A program made the translations under genes and the position numbers. Of a stretch of DNA of 64,000 nucleotides, positions 20,955-30,930 are shown one piece after another (positions within the stretch are counted from its first letter, which is position 1; each line of letters starts with the position of its first letter). This stretch comes from Bacillus sp. SORGH_AS_0510. GTDB lineage: Bacteria; Bacillota; Bacilli; Bacillales; Cytobacillaceae. The DNA is taken from the NCBI RefSeq assembly GCF_030818775.1, contig NZ_JAUTAU010000001.1:1244001-1308000 (forward strand), in the 5' to 3' direction. Below the pieces are notes generated by a model that was given only the letters and a program-made list of their open reading frames with translations, had not been told where the DNA came from and made no database searches.

Positions 20955-21100
20955 TTGTAGATAAAGTACAAATTTGTGTAGAAAAATCCTGATTTTATGT
21001 AGAAATCTACCAAAAGTGTGTAGATAAACTTAAGAAGTGTGTAGATAAATTTAAAAAACGTGTAGATATCCTTCAAAAATGTGTAGAAAAAAACTTTTCC
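20955..21100. repeat. 21-bp-period array, core GTGTAGATAAA (7 units)
   Basis: GTAGA starts at 20957, 20978, 20999, 21020, 21041, 21062 and 21083, all exactly 21 bp apart. Units end in A-rich tracts. It begins about 16 bp past the his terminator. The rest of the gap to 21187 holds a weak promoter-like TATACT near 21149 and the yvcD RBS. Confidence 0.9.
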
Positions 21101-21186
21101 AACAGCGACTAAATCACATTCCCTTCTCGAACATGCCGTAAATGTGTTATACTACGTAAGTTATATTGATGAATGTGGAGGACTTC

Positions 21187-22677
21187 ATGGTAAAAGACGT
21201 GAAAGCAAGAATGCAAAAGGGAAAAATACTTTCATTTGTTCCTACGGGGGAATATTATTTCACGAAGGGTTTAAAGGCATACCATCGACGTGATTTTATA
21301 AAAGCAAAAAAATATCTTGGGCGAGCGATTCAGCTTGAGCCGGGCGAACCGATGATTACATGCCAGTTGGCAATTGTGTCAACAGAACTTGGCGAGTTTG
21401 AAAATTCCAACCGACTCTTGCATCTCATCCTTGAAGAACTCGATCCGGACATGGTGGAGTGCCACTACTTTTTAGCGAATAATTATGCCCACTTGGGATT
21501 TTTTAAAGATGCGTATCACCACGCACAGCTTTACCTGCAACTCGATCCAGAAGGTGATTTTTCAGAGGACACAGAGGATCTCTTAGAACTTCTAACCTTA
21601 GAGTCAGAGGATCTAGAGGACGATTGGTATGAGCAGGATGATTTGATTGTCAAACAAGAACAGGCTCGTGATTTGTTAGAATCCGGATACTTTCCGAAAG
21701 CGATTGAGCTGCTTAAGGATGTCGTGAAGGAATATCCGGAATATTGGTCTGCTTATAATAATTTGGCACTTGCTTATTTTTACTTAGGAAAAACAGAAAA
21801 GGCAGAAAGCATATTAGACGATGTGCTTGAGCGGAATCCTGGAAATTTACATGCACTTTGCAACCGGCTTGTCTTTGCTCATTATCAAGGTCAACTGAAA
21901 AATGCCGGCCAATTGCTTGATTCCTTAAAGAAGATTCAGCCGATGCTTAGCGAACACCAGTTTAAGCTTGGGGCTACGTTCGCCCTCGTGGGTGAATATG
22001 AACATGCCTATATGTGGTTAAAGAAGCTTTATAAGCATGGCTATGATGGGGACGGTCCCTTTTATTATTGGCTTTCTTACTCGGCATATTATAATGGTCA
22101 TGATCATTTTGCCAAAAGCATATGGAAAAAGGTGCTGGAACTAAATCCTGATAAAGAAGGCTCAGAGCCTTGGGGAGAAAAAGTAGCAGCAAATGGCTTC
22201 GAGGATTTGTCAGGTTCGATTTTTCAAAAGCTAGAAAGCGATTATGTCGAGGAGAGATTATTCGCTCTCTTTCTTACAACTGTATCAAGTAAAAAAGAAG
22301 AAATTATTTCTTCCAAGCGGCTTTTTCAAAATCAAAAGTTTACGACATTGGAGAAGGAATACATCTCGTTAATCCGCTCCGGAAAACCATCGGCAACAGC
22401 TGACGCTCAGGAAGTTGCAGAGATTTTTTATGAAAATCATCAACCGATTGGGACGATGGAGTCAGGATTATATCTCATGTGGTTCTCTGTATTTGTGGAA
22501 TTATCTAAGGCTAATGTCAGCTTGAAAAATAAACGTGCCTGGGCTGGGGCGGTAGAATATCTGTGGTATAAATTGCGCAGCGAAAAAATTTCCCAGCAGG
22601 AAGTGGCGAACCGCTACGGCTTATCAAGCGCCACAATTGGTAAATATGTTAAAATGGTGAATGATTTTTTAAATTAA
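21187..22677 (+). CDS. yvcD: YvcD-like TPR protein
   Basis: 496 aa soluble protein with tetratricopeptide repeats (for example residues ~15-50 and ~150-235: SGYFPKAIELLKDVVKEYPE; NNLALAYFYLGKTEKAESIL). The C-terminal ~50 residues (ISQQEVANRYGLSSATIGKYV) form a helix-turn-helix-like segment. ATG 21187 with GTGGAGG is preferred over TTG 21166. Same neighbourhood as B. subtilis yvcD between hisI and trxB. Function unknown. Confidence 0.82.
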   Translation: MVKDVKARMQKGKILSFVPTGEYYFTKGLKAYHRRDFIKAKKYLGRAIQLEPGEPMITCQLAIVSTELGEFENSNRLLHLILEELDPDMVECHYFLANNYAHLGFFKDAYHHAQLYLQLDPEGDFSEDTEDLLELLTLESEDLEDDWYEQDDLIVKQEQARDLLESGYFPKAIELLKDVVKEYPEYWSAYNNLALAYFYLGKTEKAESILDDVLERNPGNLHALCNRLVFAHYQGQLKNAGQLLDSLKKIQPMLSEHQFKLGATFALVGEYEHAYMWLKKLYKHGYDGDGPFYYWLSYSAYYNGHDHFAKSIWKKVLELNPDKEGSEPWGEKVAANGFEDLSGSIFQKLESDYVEERLFALFLTTVSSKKEEIISSKRLFQNQKFTTLEKEYISLIRSGKPSATADAQEVAEIFYENHQPIGTMESGLYLMWFSVFVELSKANVSLKNKRAWAGAVEYLWYKLRSEKISQQEVANRYGLSSATIGKYVKMVNDFLN

Positions 22678-22711
22678 GCAGATAAATGGACTATAAACCC
22701 ATTGTTTATTA

Positions 22712-22749
22712 CGATTAAGTAGGGAAATATATACTTAATCGTTTTTTTT
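22712..22749 (+). terminator. Intrinsic terminator after yvcD
   Basis: Ten-bp stem CGATTAAGTA / TACTTAATCG followed by eight T. Confidence 0.9.
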
Positions 22750-22755
22750 ATTTAA

Positions 22756-23721
<966 letters not shown>

Positions 23722-23739
23722 TATAAGTAAAATTATACG

Positions 23740-23815
23740 TTAACATAACGTTCACAGAAACGTAATCCTGTTTTAACTCTTCTGTAACAGAAGTGAAATA
23801 AAGATGGGGTATGAT
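23740..23815 (+). promoter_or_regulatory. PhoP/WalR-like direct-repeat operator with -10, no obvious gene
   Basis: Hexamers at 11-bp steps: TTAACA (23740), TTCACA (23751), GTAATC (23762), TTAACT (23773), GTAACA (23784). This is the layout of a PhoP box (TTAACA-N5 repeats); the reverse strand (TGTTAC/TGTGAA/TGTTAA) also resembles WalR boxes. A -10 TATGAT (23810-23815) follows. Transcription would meet a terminator at 23854 after about 60 nt. Confidence 0.45.
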
Positions 23816-23853
23816 AAATAGTAATTGACCCCCTTTAAAAATATATACCTTCC

Positions 23854-23887
23854 TGCACAAGCCCAGCAGCTTGTGCAATTTTTTTGT
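23854..23887 (+). terminator. Intrinsic terminator between trxB and yvcI
   Basis: Stem TGCACAAGC / GCTTGTGCA followed by a T run. A related hairpin (GCACAGGC..GCTTGTGC, 24043-24069) precedes yvcI without a T run. Confidence 0.85.
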
Positions 23888-23970
23888 GCTCTAAATAATG
23901 CCTGCCTTAAATAGTTGTTTCCCACGTTGTATATCAGAAATAATTAACAGAAATATCAAATTTGTATTCA

Positions 23971-23999
23971 TTGTGGCGGTATCCTAAAAATAGTATAAT
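23971..23999 (+). promoter_or_regulatory. Promoter for yvcI
   Basis: -35 TTGTGG (23971-23976), 17-bp spacer, consensus -10 TATAAT (23994-23999). Confidence 0.55.
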
Positions 24000-24091
24000 G
24001 AAAAGAATAAATAAATTGTTATATTAGGATATTTAGCATACTTGCACAGGCATGACCTAGGAGCTTGTGCTTAGAATAAAGAGGTGGAAAC

Positions 24092-24550
24092 ATGCAGCGG
24101 GTCACCAATTGTGTATTAATAAAAGATGATAAAATTTTGTTGCTGCAAAAACCGAGCCGCGGCTGGTGGGTAGCACCTGGTGGAAAAATGGAGCCTGGTG
24201 AGTCGGTTCGTGATTCATGTATCAGGGAATACCGAGAAGAGACGGGAATCTATTTGAAAAATCCACAGCTTAAAGGCATCTTCACAATGATTATGAAGGA
24301 AGGAGATCAGCTTCTTTCAGAATGGATGATGTTTACTTTTTGTGCAACAGAATCGGATGGAGTGGACCTAGAGGAATCACCTGAAGGAAAGTTAGCCTGG
24401 CAATCATTTGACCAGGTAAAGAATCTTCCTATGGCTGAAGGGGACTATCATATCATAGATTATATGGTACATGGAAAAGGAATTATCTACGGTACGTTTA
24501 CTTATACAAAAGATTTCCAATTAATTGGCTATCGTTTAGATCCGAGTTAA
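24092..24550 (+). CDS. yvcI: Nudix hydrolase, YvcI
   Basis: 152 aa. The Nudix box is complete: GGKMEPGESVRDSCIREYRE then ETGI (residues ~30-53), so it should hydrolyse a nucleoside diphosphate derivative; 8-oxo-dGTP-type substrates are typical of this subfamily. RBS AAAGAGGTGG. It leads the yvcI-rapZ-yvcK-whiA-crh cluster. Confidence 0.92.
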   Translation: MQRVTNCVLIKDDKILLLQKPSRGWWVAPGGKMEPGESVRDSCIREYREETGIYLKNPQLKGIFTMIMKEGDQLLSEWMMFTFCATESDGVDLEESPEGKLAWQSFDQVKNLPMAEGDYHIIDYMVHGKGIIYGTFTYTKDFQLIGYRLDPS

Positions 24551-24618
24551 TGTAAACGCATTATTGACAAGCAATAGTGTGTAATGAATAGAGGTTAAAT
24601 TTTTGGGGGGAATAGGAA

Positions 24619-25512
24619 ATGAGTACTGGTTCGACAAGCGAAACGCAAATGGTCATTATTACAGGAATGTCTGGGGCTGGAAAAACTGTAGCCATTCAAA
24701 GCTTTGAAGATTTGGGGTTCTTCTGTGTCGACAATCTGCCTCCTACGTTGCTTCCTAAATTTCTTGAACTTATGAAGGAATCAGGGAATAAAATGAATAA
24801 AGTTGCCCTTGTCATGGATTTAAGGGGAAGAGAATTCTTTGATCATCTCTTTAAAGCATTGGATGATTTAGCTGAAACCTCCTGGGTAACGCCGCAGATT
24901 TTATTTTTAGATGCGGATGATTCAACATTGGTACGCAGATACAAGGAAACAAGGCGGTCACATCCGCTTGCCCAAACAGGTCTTCCACTTGAAGGGATTA
25001 CTCTTGAGAGAGAGCTTTTAGAGGAGCTAAAAGGCCGGGCACAGTTGATCTATAACACTTCTCAGATGAAACCGCGTGAATTACGCGAAAAGATATTAAC
25101 TGAGTTTACAGCTAATAAACAACTAATCTTTACTGTCAATGTCATGTCTTTTGGATTTAAGCATGGGATTCCGATTGATGCTGATCTTGTGTTTGATGTG
25201 CGCTTTTTACCAAATCCGCATTATATCGAGCATATGAGACCAAAAACGGGGCTAGATGATGAAGTGTCTAGCTATGTTTTAAAATGGAATGAAACGCATA
25301 AATTCTTAGAGAAAGTCACTGATTTACTCACCTTCATGCTGCCGCATTATAAGAGAGAGGGAAAGGCACAGCTGGTGATTGCCATTGGTTGTACGGGCGG
25401 TCAGCATCGCTCAGTTGCTTTGGCTGAATACATTGGTGACTATTTCAAAAATGATTATAAGACAATTGTTTCCCACCGTGACATTGAGAGGAGAAAGGAT
25501 AAAACAACATGA
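24619..25512 (+). CDS. rapZ: RapZ/YvcJ, nucleotide-binding protein
   Basis: 297 aa. Walker A GMSGAGKT (residues ~14-21) and a C-terminal domain with [14 protein letters not shown] (~257-270). In E. coli RapZ is an RNA adaptor controlling GlmS; in B. subtilis YvcJ is a GTPase affecting competence. ATG 24619 follows GGGGGGAATAGG. Overlaps yvcK by 4 bp. Confidence 0.95.
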   Translation: MSTGSTSETQMVIITGMSGAGKTVAIQSFEDLGFFCVDNLPPTLLPKFLELMKESGNKMNKVALVMDLRGREFFDHLFKALDDLAETSWVTPQILFLDADDSTLVRRYKETRRSHPLAQTGLPLEGITLERELLEELKGRAQLIYNTSQMKPRELREKILTEFTANKQLIFTVNVMSFGFKHGIPIDADLVFDVRFLPNPHYIEHMRPKTGLDDEVSSYVLKWNETHKFLEKVTDLLTFMLPHYKREGKAQLVIAIGCTGGQHRSVALAEYIGDYFKNDYKTIVSHRDIERRKDKTT

Positions 25513-26495
25513 GTAATTACGGACAGCCTCGAATTGTCGTTGTTGGCGGAGGAACAGGATTACCTGTTTTACTGCGAGGGTTAAAACAGTTTCCTGTGGA
25601 TATTACTGCCATAGTGACAGTCGCGGATGACGGGGGCAGTTCAGGTCGCTTACGCGATGATCTGCATATTCCTCCTCCAGGTGATGTGCGCAATGTGCTG
25701 GCATCATTATCAGATGTGGAACCGCTTGTAGAGGAGATGTTTCAACATCGTTTTAAGACGTCAAATGAACTTTCCGGCCATTCACTTGGTAATTTAATAT
25801 TGGCCGCGATGACATCGATTACTGGAAACTTTGTTCATGCCATTCAGGAAATGAGTAAGATTTTGAATGTGCGTGGCAAGGTGTTGCCAGCGGCCAACCA
25901 AAGTGTGGTTTTGCACGCAGAGATGGAAGATGGTTCAATTGTTTCAGGTGAGTCCAAAATTCCTTATTCAGGGAAGAAGATTAAGCGAGTATTTTTAACA
26001 CCCAAAAAAAATATCCGTCCATTGCCAGAGACGATTCAAGCAATTCGTCAGGCCGATTTAATAATTATTGGTCCTGGCAGCTTATACACCAGTATTTTAC
26101 CGAACTTGCTAGTGCCGAGGTTAGGGGAGGAATTGTGCCGCTCCCAGGCGAAAACGGTGTATATTTGTAATTTGATGACACAGGCAGGAGAAACCCATGG
26201 TTATTCAGCCAGCGATCATGTAAAAGCTATCTATGATCATATGAGTTGCCCTTTTATCAATACCATATTAGTAAATAATGAGGAAATTCCAAAGGACATA
26301 CAGCTTCGGTATAATGAGGAGTTGGCAAATCCTGTCGAGTATGACCTGTCAAAGCTGTATGAGATGGGTCTGGAGGTCGTGCATGCCGATATTGCCTACC
26401 AGGAAAATGGAGCTTTAAGACATGATCCCAAAAAAGTAGCCAAAATTTTATATAATTTGCTTTTAGATGAAACCAAAAAGCGTTATGAAGCGTAA
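25509..26495 (+). CDS. yvcK: YvcK/GlmR, gluconeogenic growth factor
   Basis: 328 aa CofD-like Rossmann protein; [14 protein letters not shown] near the N-terminus binds UDP-GlcNAc in the family. It routes carbon to cell-wall precursors during gluconeogenic growth by stimulating Glm[11 protein letters not shown] (~39-48) and [14 protein letters not shown] (~185-198) are conserved. Coupled to rapZ by an ATGA overlap. Confidence 0.95.
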   Translation: MSNYGQPRIVVVGGGTGLPVLLRGLKQFPVDITAIVTVADDGGSSGRLRDDLHIPPPGDVRNVLASLSDVEPLVEEMFQHRFKTSNELSGHSLGNLILAAMTSITGNFVHAIQEMSKILNVRGKVLPAANQSVVLHAEMEDGSIVSGESKIPYSGKKIKRVFLTPKKNIRPLPETIQAIRQADLIIIGPGSLYTSILPNLLVPRLGEELCRSQAKTVYICNLMTQAGETHGYSASDHVKAIYDHMSCPFINTILVNNEEIPKDIQLRYNEELANPVEYDLSKLYEMGLEVVHADIAYQENGALRHDPKKVAKILYNLLLDETKKRYEA

Positions 26496-26537
26496 ATACT
26501 TTGTGAATAGTTTAATTTAAGATTAAGATATATTTTT

Positions 26538-26616
26538 TAGGCTGTGTTAAAAGAACAGTGTGGATTTATACACCCTGTTGATTGAAGCGGAAATCAACAG
26601 GCTAGTTTAACAGAGC
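26538..26616. repeat. MITE-like element, internally deleted copy
   Basis: It matches the two ends of the element at 305-546 (reverse orientation) but lacks its ~165-bp middle. The join falls at the 9-bp sequence GGAGCGGAA that occurs as a direct repeat in the long copy. What remains is a long hairpin: CCTGTTGATT / AATCAACAGG. It lies between yvcK and whiA. Confidence 0.75.
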
Positions 26617-26654
26617 TTTTTTAAAATCATTACTAGGTTTTAGGGGGTGAGGGG

Positions 26655-27605
26655 ATGTCTTTCGCTTCGGAGACGAAAAAAGAATTAACTAACCTGGAAG
26701 TGAAAACATGCTGTATCCAATCTGAACTATCGGCTTTGATCCGCATGAATGGTTCCCTTTCCTTTTCAAATAGGAAGTTAGTTGTTGATATTCAAACCGA
26801 AAATGCTGCCATTGCTAGAAGGATTTATACCTTATTGAAAAAGAGTTACCAAATTCAGGTAGAATTACTTGTTCGAAAGAAAATGAGATTGAAAAAAAAC
26901 AATGTCTATATTGTGCGTCTGTCTGAACAAGCCAAAGAAATTCTTGAGGATTTAAAAATTCTCGGGGAAGGATTTACCATTATTCATGATATCTCGCCAG
27001 ACCTGATAAAGAAGAAGTGTTGTAAGCGTTCTTATCTACGCGGAGCATTTCTAGCAGGCGGGTCGGTCAATAACCCAGAAACATCTTCATATCATTTGGA
27101 AATTTTTTCGCTTTATAAAGAGCACAACGACTCTTTATGCGAATTGATGAATATATTTGGTCTTAACAGTAAAACTCTCGAGCGTAAAAAAGGCTATATT
27201 ACTTATTTAAAAGAAGCGGAGAAAATTACCGAGTTTTTAAATATCATAGGTGCTCATAATGCCTTATTGCGCTTTGAAGATGTAAGGATTGTTAGGGATA
27301 TGCGGAATTCAGTCAACCGACTTGTGAACTGTGAAACCGCCAATCTGAATAAAACGATTGGTGCCTCGATCAGGCAGGTAGAAAATATCCGTTTTATCAA
27401 TCAAACCGTTGGACTTCAGATTTTACCAGATAAGCTTAGAGAAATCGCAGAACTCCGTATGCAATATACGGATGTAACACTGAAGGAGCTGGGTGAAATG
27501 GTTTCCGGCGGCACCATCAGTAAATCAGGCATCAATCACCGCCTTAGGAAAATTGATGAAATAGCTGAGAAGCTGCGAATGGGAGAAATCGCTTCAAGAG
27601 AGTAG
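26655..27605 (+). CDS. whiA: WhiA, DNA-binding regulator
   Basis: 316 aa. The N-terminal domain is a degenerate LAGLIDADG fold ([16 protein letters not shown], residues ~119-134) that has lost nuclease function. The C-terminal HTH lies around [20 protein letters not shown] (~279-298). Affects cell division and chromosome segregation in Bacilli. The RBS is a G-rich GGGGGTGAGGGG. Confidence 0.95.
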   Translation: MSFASETKKELTNLEVKTCCIQSELSALIRMNGSLSFSNRKLVVDIQTENAAIARRIYTLLKKSYQIQVELLVRKKMRLKKNNVYIVRLSEQAKEILEDLKILGEGFTIIHDISPDLIKKKCCKRSYLRGAFLAGGSVNNPETSSYHLEIFSLYKEHNDSLCELMNIFGLNSKTLERKKGYITYLKEAEKITEFLNIIGAHNALLRFEDVRIVRDMRNSVNRLVNCETANLNKTIGASIRQVENIRFINQTVGLQILPDKLREIAELRMQYTDVTLKELGEMVSGGTISKSGINHRLRKIDEIAEKLRMGEIASRE

Positions 27606-27661
27606 CACTGGTTGAAATTGTTTTATAAACATAGAGAATGAATACGAGGAGGAAATGCGCG

Positions 27662-27919
27662 ATGTTGGCAAAAGAAGTAGAAGTAAAATTAAAAACGGGT
27701 CTTCAAGCTAGACCAGCTGCACTTTTTGTGCAGGAAGCAAACCGTTTTTCATCAGATATTTTTCTAGAGAAAGACGGTAAAAAGGTTAACGCGAAGAGTA
27801 TTATGGGGTTAATGAGCCTAGCAGTTGGTTCTGGCGTGGTGATCAACATTATTGCTGATGGCGACGATGAAGAAAAGGCGATCCACTCTTTAACTGATTT
27901 TATCCAAAAAGAACAATAA
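27662..27919 (+). CDS. crh: Crh, catabolite repression HPr-like protein
   Basis: 85 aa HPr paralogue. Gln replaces the PTS His15 (LKTGLQARPAAL), so it cannot transfer phosphate, while the regulatory Ser46 region NAKSIMGLMSL is kept for HprK and CcpA. ATG 27662 is set by GAGGAGG; the upstream ATG at 27638 is less well placed. Confidence 0.96.
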   Translation: MLAKEVEVKLKTGLQARPAALFVQEANRFSSDIFLEKDGKKVNAKSIMGLMSLAVGSGVVINIIADGDDEEKAIHSLTDFIQKEQ

Positions 27920-27924
27920 ACTTT

Positions 27925-27968
27925 AAAAGGGTTCAGACTTGCGATTCAGAGTCAGAGCCCTTTTTTTT
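27925..27968 (+). terminator. Intrinsic terminator after crh
   Basis: AAAAGGGTTC .. GAGCCCTTTT stem with inner pairing and a run of eight T. Confidence 0.8.
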
Positions 27969-27974
27969 GTTGTA

Positions 27975-28008
27975 AATAAAAAAGCAACCGGCAAAACGCC
28001 GGTTGCTT
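27975..28008 (-). terminator. Intrinsic terminator of clpP
   Basis: An 11-bp stem (AAGCAACCGGC / GCCGGTTGCTT); on the minus strand it runs into TTTTTTATTT. It faces the crh terminator. Confidence 0.9.
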
Positions 28009-28016
28009 AAGTGTAA

Positions 28017-28622
28017 TTATTTCTTTTCTGCAGAATCAGTAGGTTTTCGAGTGATAATGCTGTCGATTAGGCCGTATTCTTTTGCTCTTTCAGCAGTCAT
28101 GAAGTTATCACGCTCTGTATCACGTTGAATCACTTCAAGTGGCTGGCCAGTACGTTCTGCTAAAATACCATTTAATTTTTCACGAAGGAAAAGGATACGC
28201 TTCGCTGCGATTTCAATTTCAGTTGCCTGTCCTTGAGCGCCGCCAAGTGGCTGGTGAATCATCACTTCCGCATTTGGTAGAGCAAAACGTTTGCCATCCG
28301 CACCTGCTGCAAGAAGGAAGGCACCCATAGACGCAGCCATTCCGATACATACAGTGGATACATCTGCTTTAATGTATTGCATAGTGTCATAAATAGCCAT
28401 ACCAGCAGTAATGCTTCCGCCTGGGCTGTTGATATAAAGAGTGATATCCTTTTCAGGATTTTCAGCTTCTAGGAATAATAATTGAGCTACAATGCTGTTT
28501 GCGACATGATCATCGATGGCGCTTCCAAGCATAATAATCCGGTCTTTAAGCAGGCGAGAGTAAATATCATATGCTCTTTCGCCACGGTTCGTTTGTTCAA
28601 TAACTGTAGGGATTAAATTCAT
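28017..28622 (-). CDS. clpP: ATP-dependent Clp protease proteolytic subunit
   Basis: Tetradecameric serine peptidase working with ClpC/ClpX/ClpE. 201 aa. Catalytic Ser in GMAASMGAF (~residue 98), His in VMIHQPLGG (~123) and Asp in the [15 protein letters not shown] region (~172). RBS AAAGGAGGAAG. Its promoter carries a CtsR operator. Oriented against its neighbours. Confidence 0.97.
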   Translation of the reverse strand: MNLIPTVIEQTNRGERAYDIYSRLLKDRIIMLGSAIDDHVANSIVAQLLFLEAENPEKDITLYINSPGGSITAGMAIYDTMQYIKADVSTVCIGMAASMGAFLLAAGADGKRFALPNAEVMIHQPLGGAQGQATEIEIAAKRILFLREKLNGILAERTGQPLEVIQRDTERDNFMTAERAKEYGLIDSIITRKPTDSAEKK

Positions 28623-28670
28623 GTTTCTTCCTCCTTTTGAATAGAAAGGTAAAAAATATTATGTATTGTT

Positions 28671-28701
28671 ATCATACACTGGATGGTCAATAAAGGTCAA
28701 A
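28671..28701 (-). promoter_or_regulatory. clpP promoter with CtsR operator
   Basis: On the minus strand: -35 TTGACC (28700-28695), 18-bp spacer, -10 TATGAT (28676-28671). On the plus strand GGTCAAT-AAA-GGTCAAA (28685-28701) matches the CtsR heptad repeat GGTCAAA-N3-GGTCAAA with one mismatch and covers the -35. Confidence 0.85.
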
Positions 28702-28829
28702 CGGTTTGACTTAAATTTGTTCGACAGCTTTCCCTAATTCATCATACCCACTTCACATATTTTTAAACCCATTCGATACTTGCAAATTGCAGTACAATGA
28801 CATATAATATGTAAGTCGTTAATATATTT

Positions 28830-28901
28830 GCCCTCGTGGTGCAACGGATAGCACGTAAGATTCCGGTTCTTGAGATGTGGGTTCGATTCCTGCCGAGGGC
28901 G
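28830..28901 (+). tRNA. tRNA-Arg (anticodon CCG)
   Basis: Cloverleaf: acceptor GCCCTCG / CGAGGGC, D stem GTGC / GCAC, anticodon stem TAAGA / TCTTG with loop TTCCGGT, T stem GTGGG / CCTGC with loop TTCGATT. Anticodon CCG reads CGG. 72 nt; the 3' CCA is not encoded. Confidence 0.93.
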
Positions 28902-28906
28902 TCAGT

Positions 28907-28948
28907 AAATACCTCTGTTCTTTTTACTAAGAACAGAGGTATTTTTTT
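28907..28948 (+). terminator. Intrinsic terminator of tRNA-Arg
   Basis: Near-perfect 16-bp stem around ACCTCTGTTCTT / AAGAACAGAGGT with a T run. Confidence 0.92.
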
Positions 28949-28978
28949 GTCTAGTTTTCTCCTGATAAATGGATATTT

Positions 28979-29055
28979 GCACAAAACGCTTTTAAAATGG
29001 CACGAAAGTCTATGAAAATAGCACAAAAGCCACTTAAATCTGCACAAAACCACCA
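28979..29055. repeat. 21-bp-period array, core GCACAAAA (4 units)
   Basis: GCAC(A/G)AAA at 28979, 29000, 29021 and 29042, exact 21-bp steps, with AAAAT(G/A)-type ends. Lies 31 bp past the tRNA terminator and just before the rpoN promoter region. Confidence 0.85.
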
Positions 29056-29134
29056 AATACACTCTCGCTTTCTTATATTTCCAATACACCAATATCCCTC
29101 TATCGTGTAAAATAGGAAACATGGGGGGATTAGT

Positions 29135-30457
29135 ATGAACTTGAAAGCGGGTTTATGGCAGCAACAAACGTTGAAGTTGGCCATGACACAAGAATTATCT
29201 CAGGCGATTGCCTTATTACAATATTCAGCACAGGAGCTGACGGCTTTTTTAGAAGATAAGGTCCTCGAAAATCCCTTGATGAAACTGGAAAATAGCACGG
29301 TCAAGCCGATGAATCCCCTAATGGATCGCAACCGACGGAAACATCAGAAAGAGGAAAAGAACTGGATCGAACAAATTGCCGAAAAGCCTTTCTCACTGGA
29401 AGACCATTTACTCTCTCAACTTAAACTAACCCATTTATCAGCGGCAGAACTTAAGGTGATTCGTCATCTCATTTTACATCTCGATGAAAACGGTTACTTT
29501 ATCGGTGACTTTGAAGAAATTGCTCAAAACCTCCAAGTGGAAGAGGAACTTGTTGAAGATTGTCTGGCTGTGATTCAAACATTAGAACCAGCTGGGATTG
29601 GCGCAAGAAATCTGCAGGAATGCCTGCTGATGCAGTTATATTATCAAAATCCTACTAACGAAATAGCACATACAATTATTGCGGACTATTTTGTCCCTTT
29701 TGCAGAAAAGAAATGGAAACTAATTTCTAAAGACCTTCAAGTTTCACTAAAGGAGATTCAAGACCTATTCGACCAGGTTCAATTACTCAATCCGAGGCCG
29801 GGAGCCAGATTAAGAGGAGAGACATCCTCCTATATCATTCCAGATGCGATTGTAGAACGAACCATTGCGGGACTTGAAGTGCGAATGTTTGATGACTCCC
29901 TTCCAAGAATTAGCTTCAATGATTCCTACTATCAAAAATTCAAAGACCAGGATCAACAGGTCAGCAAATTTTTGCAGGATAAGATACAAGATTATCAATG
30001 GATATTAAAAAGTATTGAACAACGAAGAGAAACATTAACTAAGGTCATCACAAAAATCGTTGAGAAACAAACGGAATGTTTCCAAAAAGGAATGCAGTAT
30101 TTAGTGCCCATGACCATGAAGGAAATTGCCTCGGAGCTTGCTATCCATGAATCGACAGTTAGCCGGGCCGTTCGTGAAAAATATATTCAAACGCCGCTAG
30201 GGACGTTTCCCCTGAAATCATTTTTCACGAGTACCATACAGACTGTCGCAAGTGCTGAGAGTACATCATCTACACATGTGAAAAATGAAATTAGTCATTT
30301 AGTAGAACAAGAGAATAAGGAAAAGCCGCTATCTGACCAAGATATTGTTGAACTTTTGAAGGAAAATAAAGGAATAGTTGTCTCTAGACGGACGATTGCC
30401 AAGTATCGCGAGCAATTAGGAATTCCATCCTCATCAAAAAGAAAGAGGTTTACGTAA
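29135..30457 (+). CDS. rpoN: RNA polymerase sigma-54 factor
   Basis: 440 aa (SigL in B. subtilis). Glutamine/leucine-rich region I at the N-terminus (LWQQQTLKLAMTQELSQAIA) contacts enhancer-binding activators; core-binding region in the middle; HTH ELAIHESTVSRAVREKYI (~residues 336-353). The RpoN box region VSRRTIAKYREQLGIPSS near the C-terminus binds the -24 element. No sigma-54 activator is encoded nearby. Confidence 0.96.
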   Translation: MNLKAGLWQQQTLKLAMTQELSQAIALLQYSAQELTAFLEDKVLENPLMKLENSTVKPMNPLMDRNRRKHQKEEKNWIEQIAEKPFSLEDHLLSQLKLTHLSAAELKVIRHLILHLDENGYFIGDFEEIAQNLQVEEELVEDCLAVIQTLEPAGIGARNLQECLLMQLYYQNPTNEIAHTIIADYFVPFAEKKWKLISKDLQVSLKEIQDLFDQVQLLNPRPGARLRGETSSYIIPDAIVERTIAGLEVRMFDDSLPRISFNDSYYQKFKDQDQQVSKFLQDKIQDYQWILKSIEQRRETLTKVITKIVEKQTECFQKGMQYLVPMTMKEIASELAIHESTVSRAVREKYIQTPLGTFPLKSFFTSTIQTVASAESTSSTHVKNEISHLVEQENKEKPLSDQDIVELLKENKGIVVSRRTIAKYREQLGIPSSSKRKRFT

Positions 30458-30533
30458 TCTAGTAGATTTCAATTAAAAAACTTGTTATCTTAATGTCAGG
30501 TTGAATGACTTGATTAGGGAAAGGAATACAGAG

Positions 30534-30797
30534 ATGGAACAACAAACTACTATGATTACCTTATATACGAGAAAAAGCTGCCCGTTGTGTGATAAAGCGA
30601 AAAATACTCTCCTTGAGTTAAAAGAAGAGTGGGATTTTTCCCTCGAAGAAATTGATATTGAGACAAGTGATGAGTTGACGGAACGTTATGGATTGATGAT
30701 TCCTGTGGTTTTCATTGACGGAGAAGAGGCAGGATATGGCTTCGTTAACAAATTTGACATTAGTAACCGTTTACATGAAAAAAAGGCGATTTTATAA
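30534..30797 (+). CDS. Glutaredoxin-like thioredoxin-fold protein
   Basis: About 87 aa. The motif YTRKSCPLCDKAKNTL gives a CxxC pair (CPLC), then a cis-Pro loop (MIPVVFIDG). DUF836/glutaredoxin family; likely thiol-disulfide exchange. Start ATG 30534 (AAAGGA upstream) rather than ATG 30501. Lies between rpoN and the cggR promoter. Confidence 0.8.
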   Translation: MEQQTTMITLYTRKSCPLCDKAKNTLLELKEEWDFSLEEIDIETSDELTERYGLMIPVVFIDGEEAGYGFVNKFDISNRLHEKKAIL

Positions 30798-30798
30798 G

Positions 30799-30827
30799 TT
30801 GAAATAGGTTTTCACTCCTGTTACAAT
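30799..30827 (+). promoter_or_regulatory. Promoter of the cggR-gapA operon
   Basis: -35 TTGAAA (30799-30804), 17-bp spacer, -10 TACAAT (30822-30827). Confidence 0.8.
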
Positions 30828-30863
30828 GAAAAGCGTAGTAGGGGTGATTTTTTTTAGAGTAGG

Positions 30864-30899
30864 TGGGACACAATATGTCTATGGTGGACATTTTTTGAC
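30864..30899 (+). promoter_or_regulatory. CggR operator
   Basis: TGGGAC-N6-TGTC-N4-GTGGAC-N6-TGAC matches the B. subtilis CggR operator CGGGAC-N6-TGTC-N4-CGGGAC-N6-TGTC with correct spacing. It sits downstream of the start point, as a roadblock to transcription relieved by fructose-1,6-bisphosphate. Confidence 0.85.
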
Positions 30900-30930
30900 C
30901 AACTACATAGAATAAAGGAGCATGAACATC

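Noticed and set aside
24550..24565. Possible catabolite-responsive element (ATGTAAACGCATTAT) before rapZ
   Set aside because: The second half departs from the cre consensus at key positions (no CA end).
26538..26616. Hairpin after yvcK as a normal terminator
   Set aside because: It matches the ends of the MITE-like element at 305-546, so its origin is the element, although it may still terminate some transcripts.
28830..28901. tRNA-Arg as an integration site for a mobile element
   Set aside because: No integrase gene and no duplicated tRNA 3' end were seen downstream.
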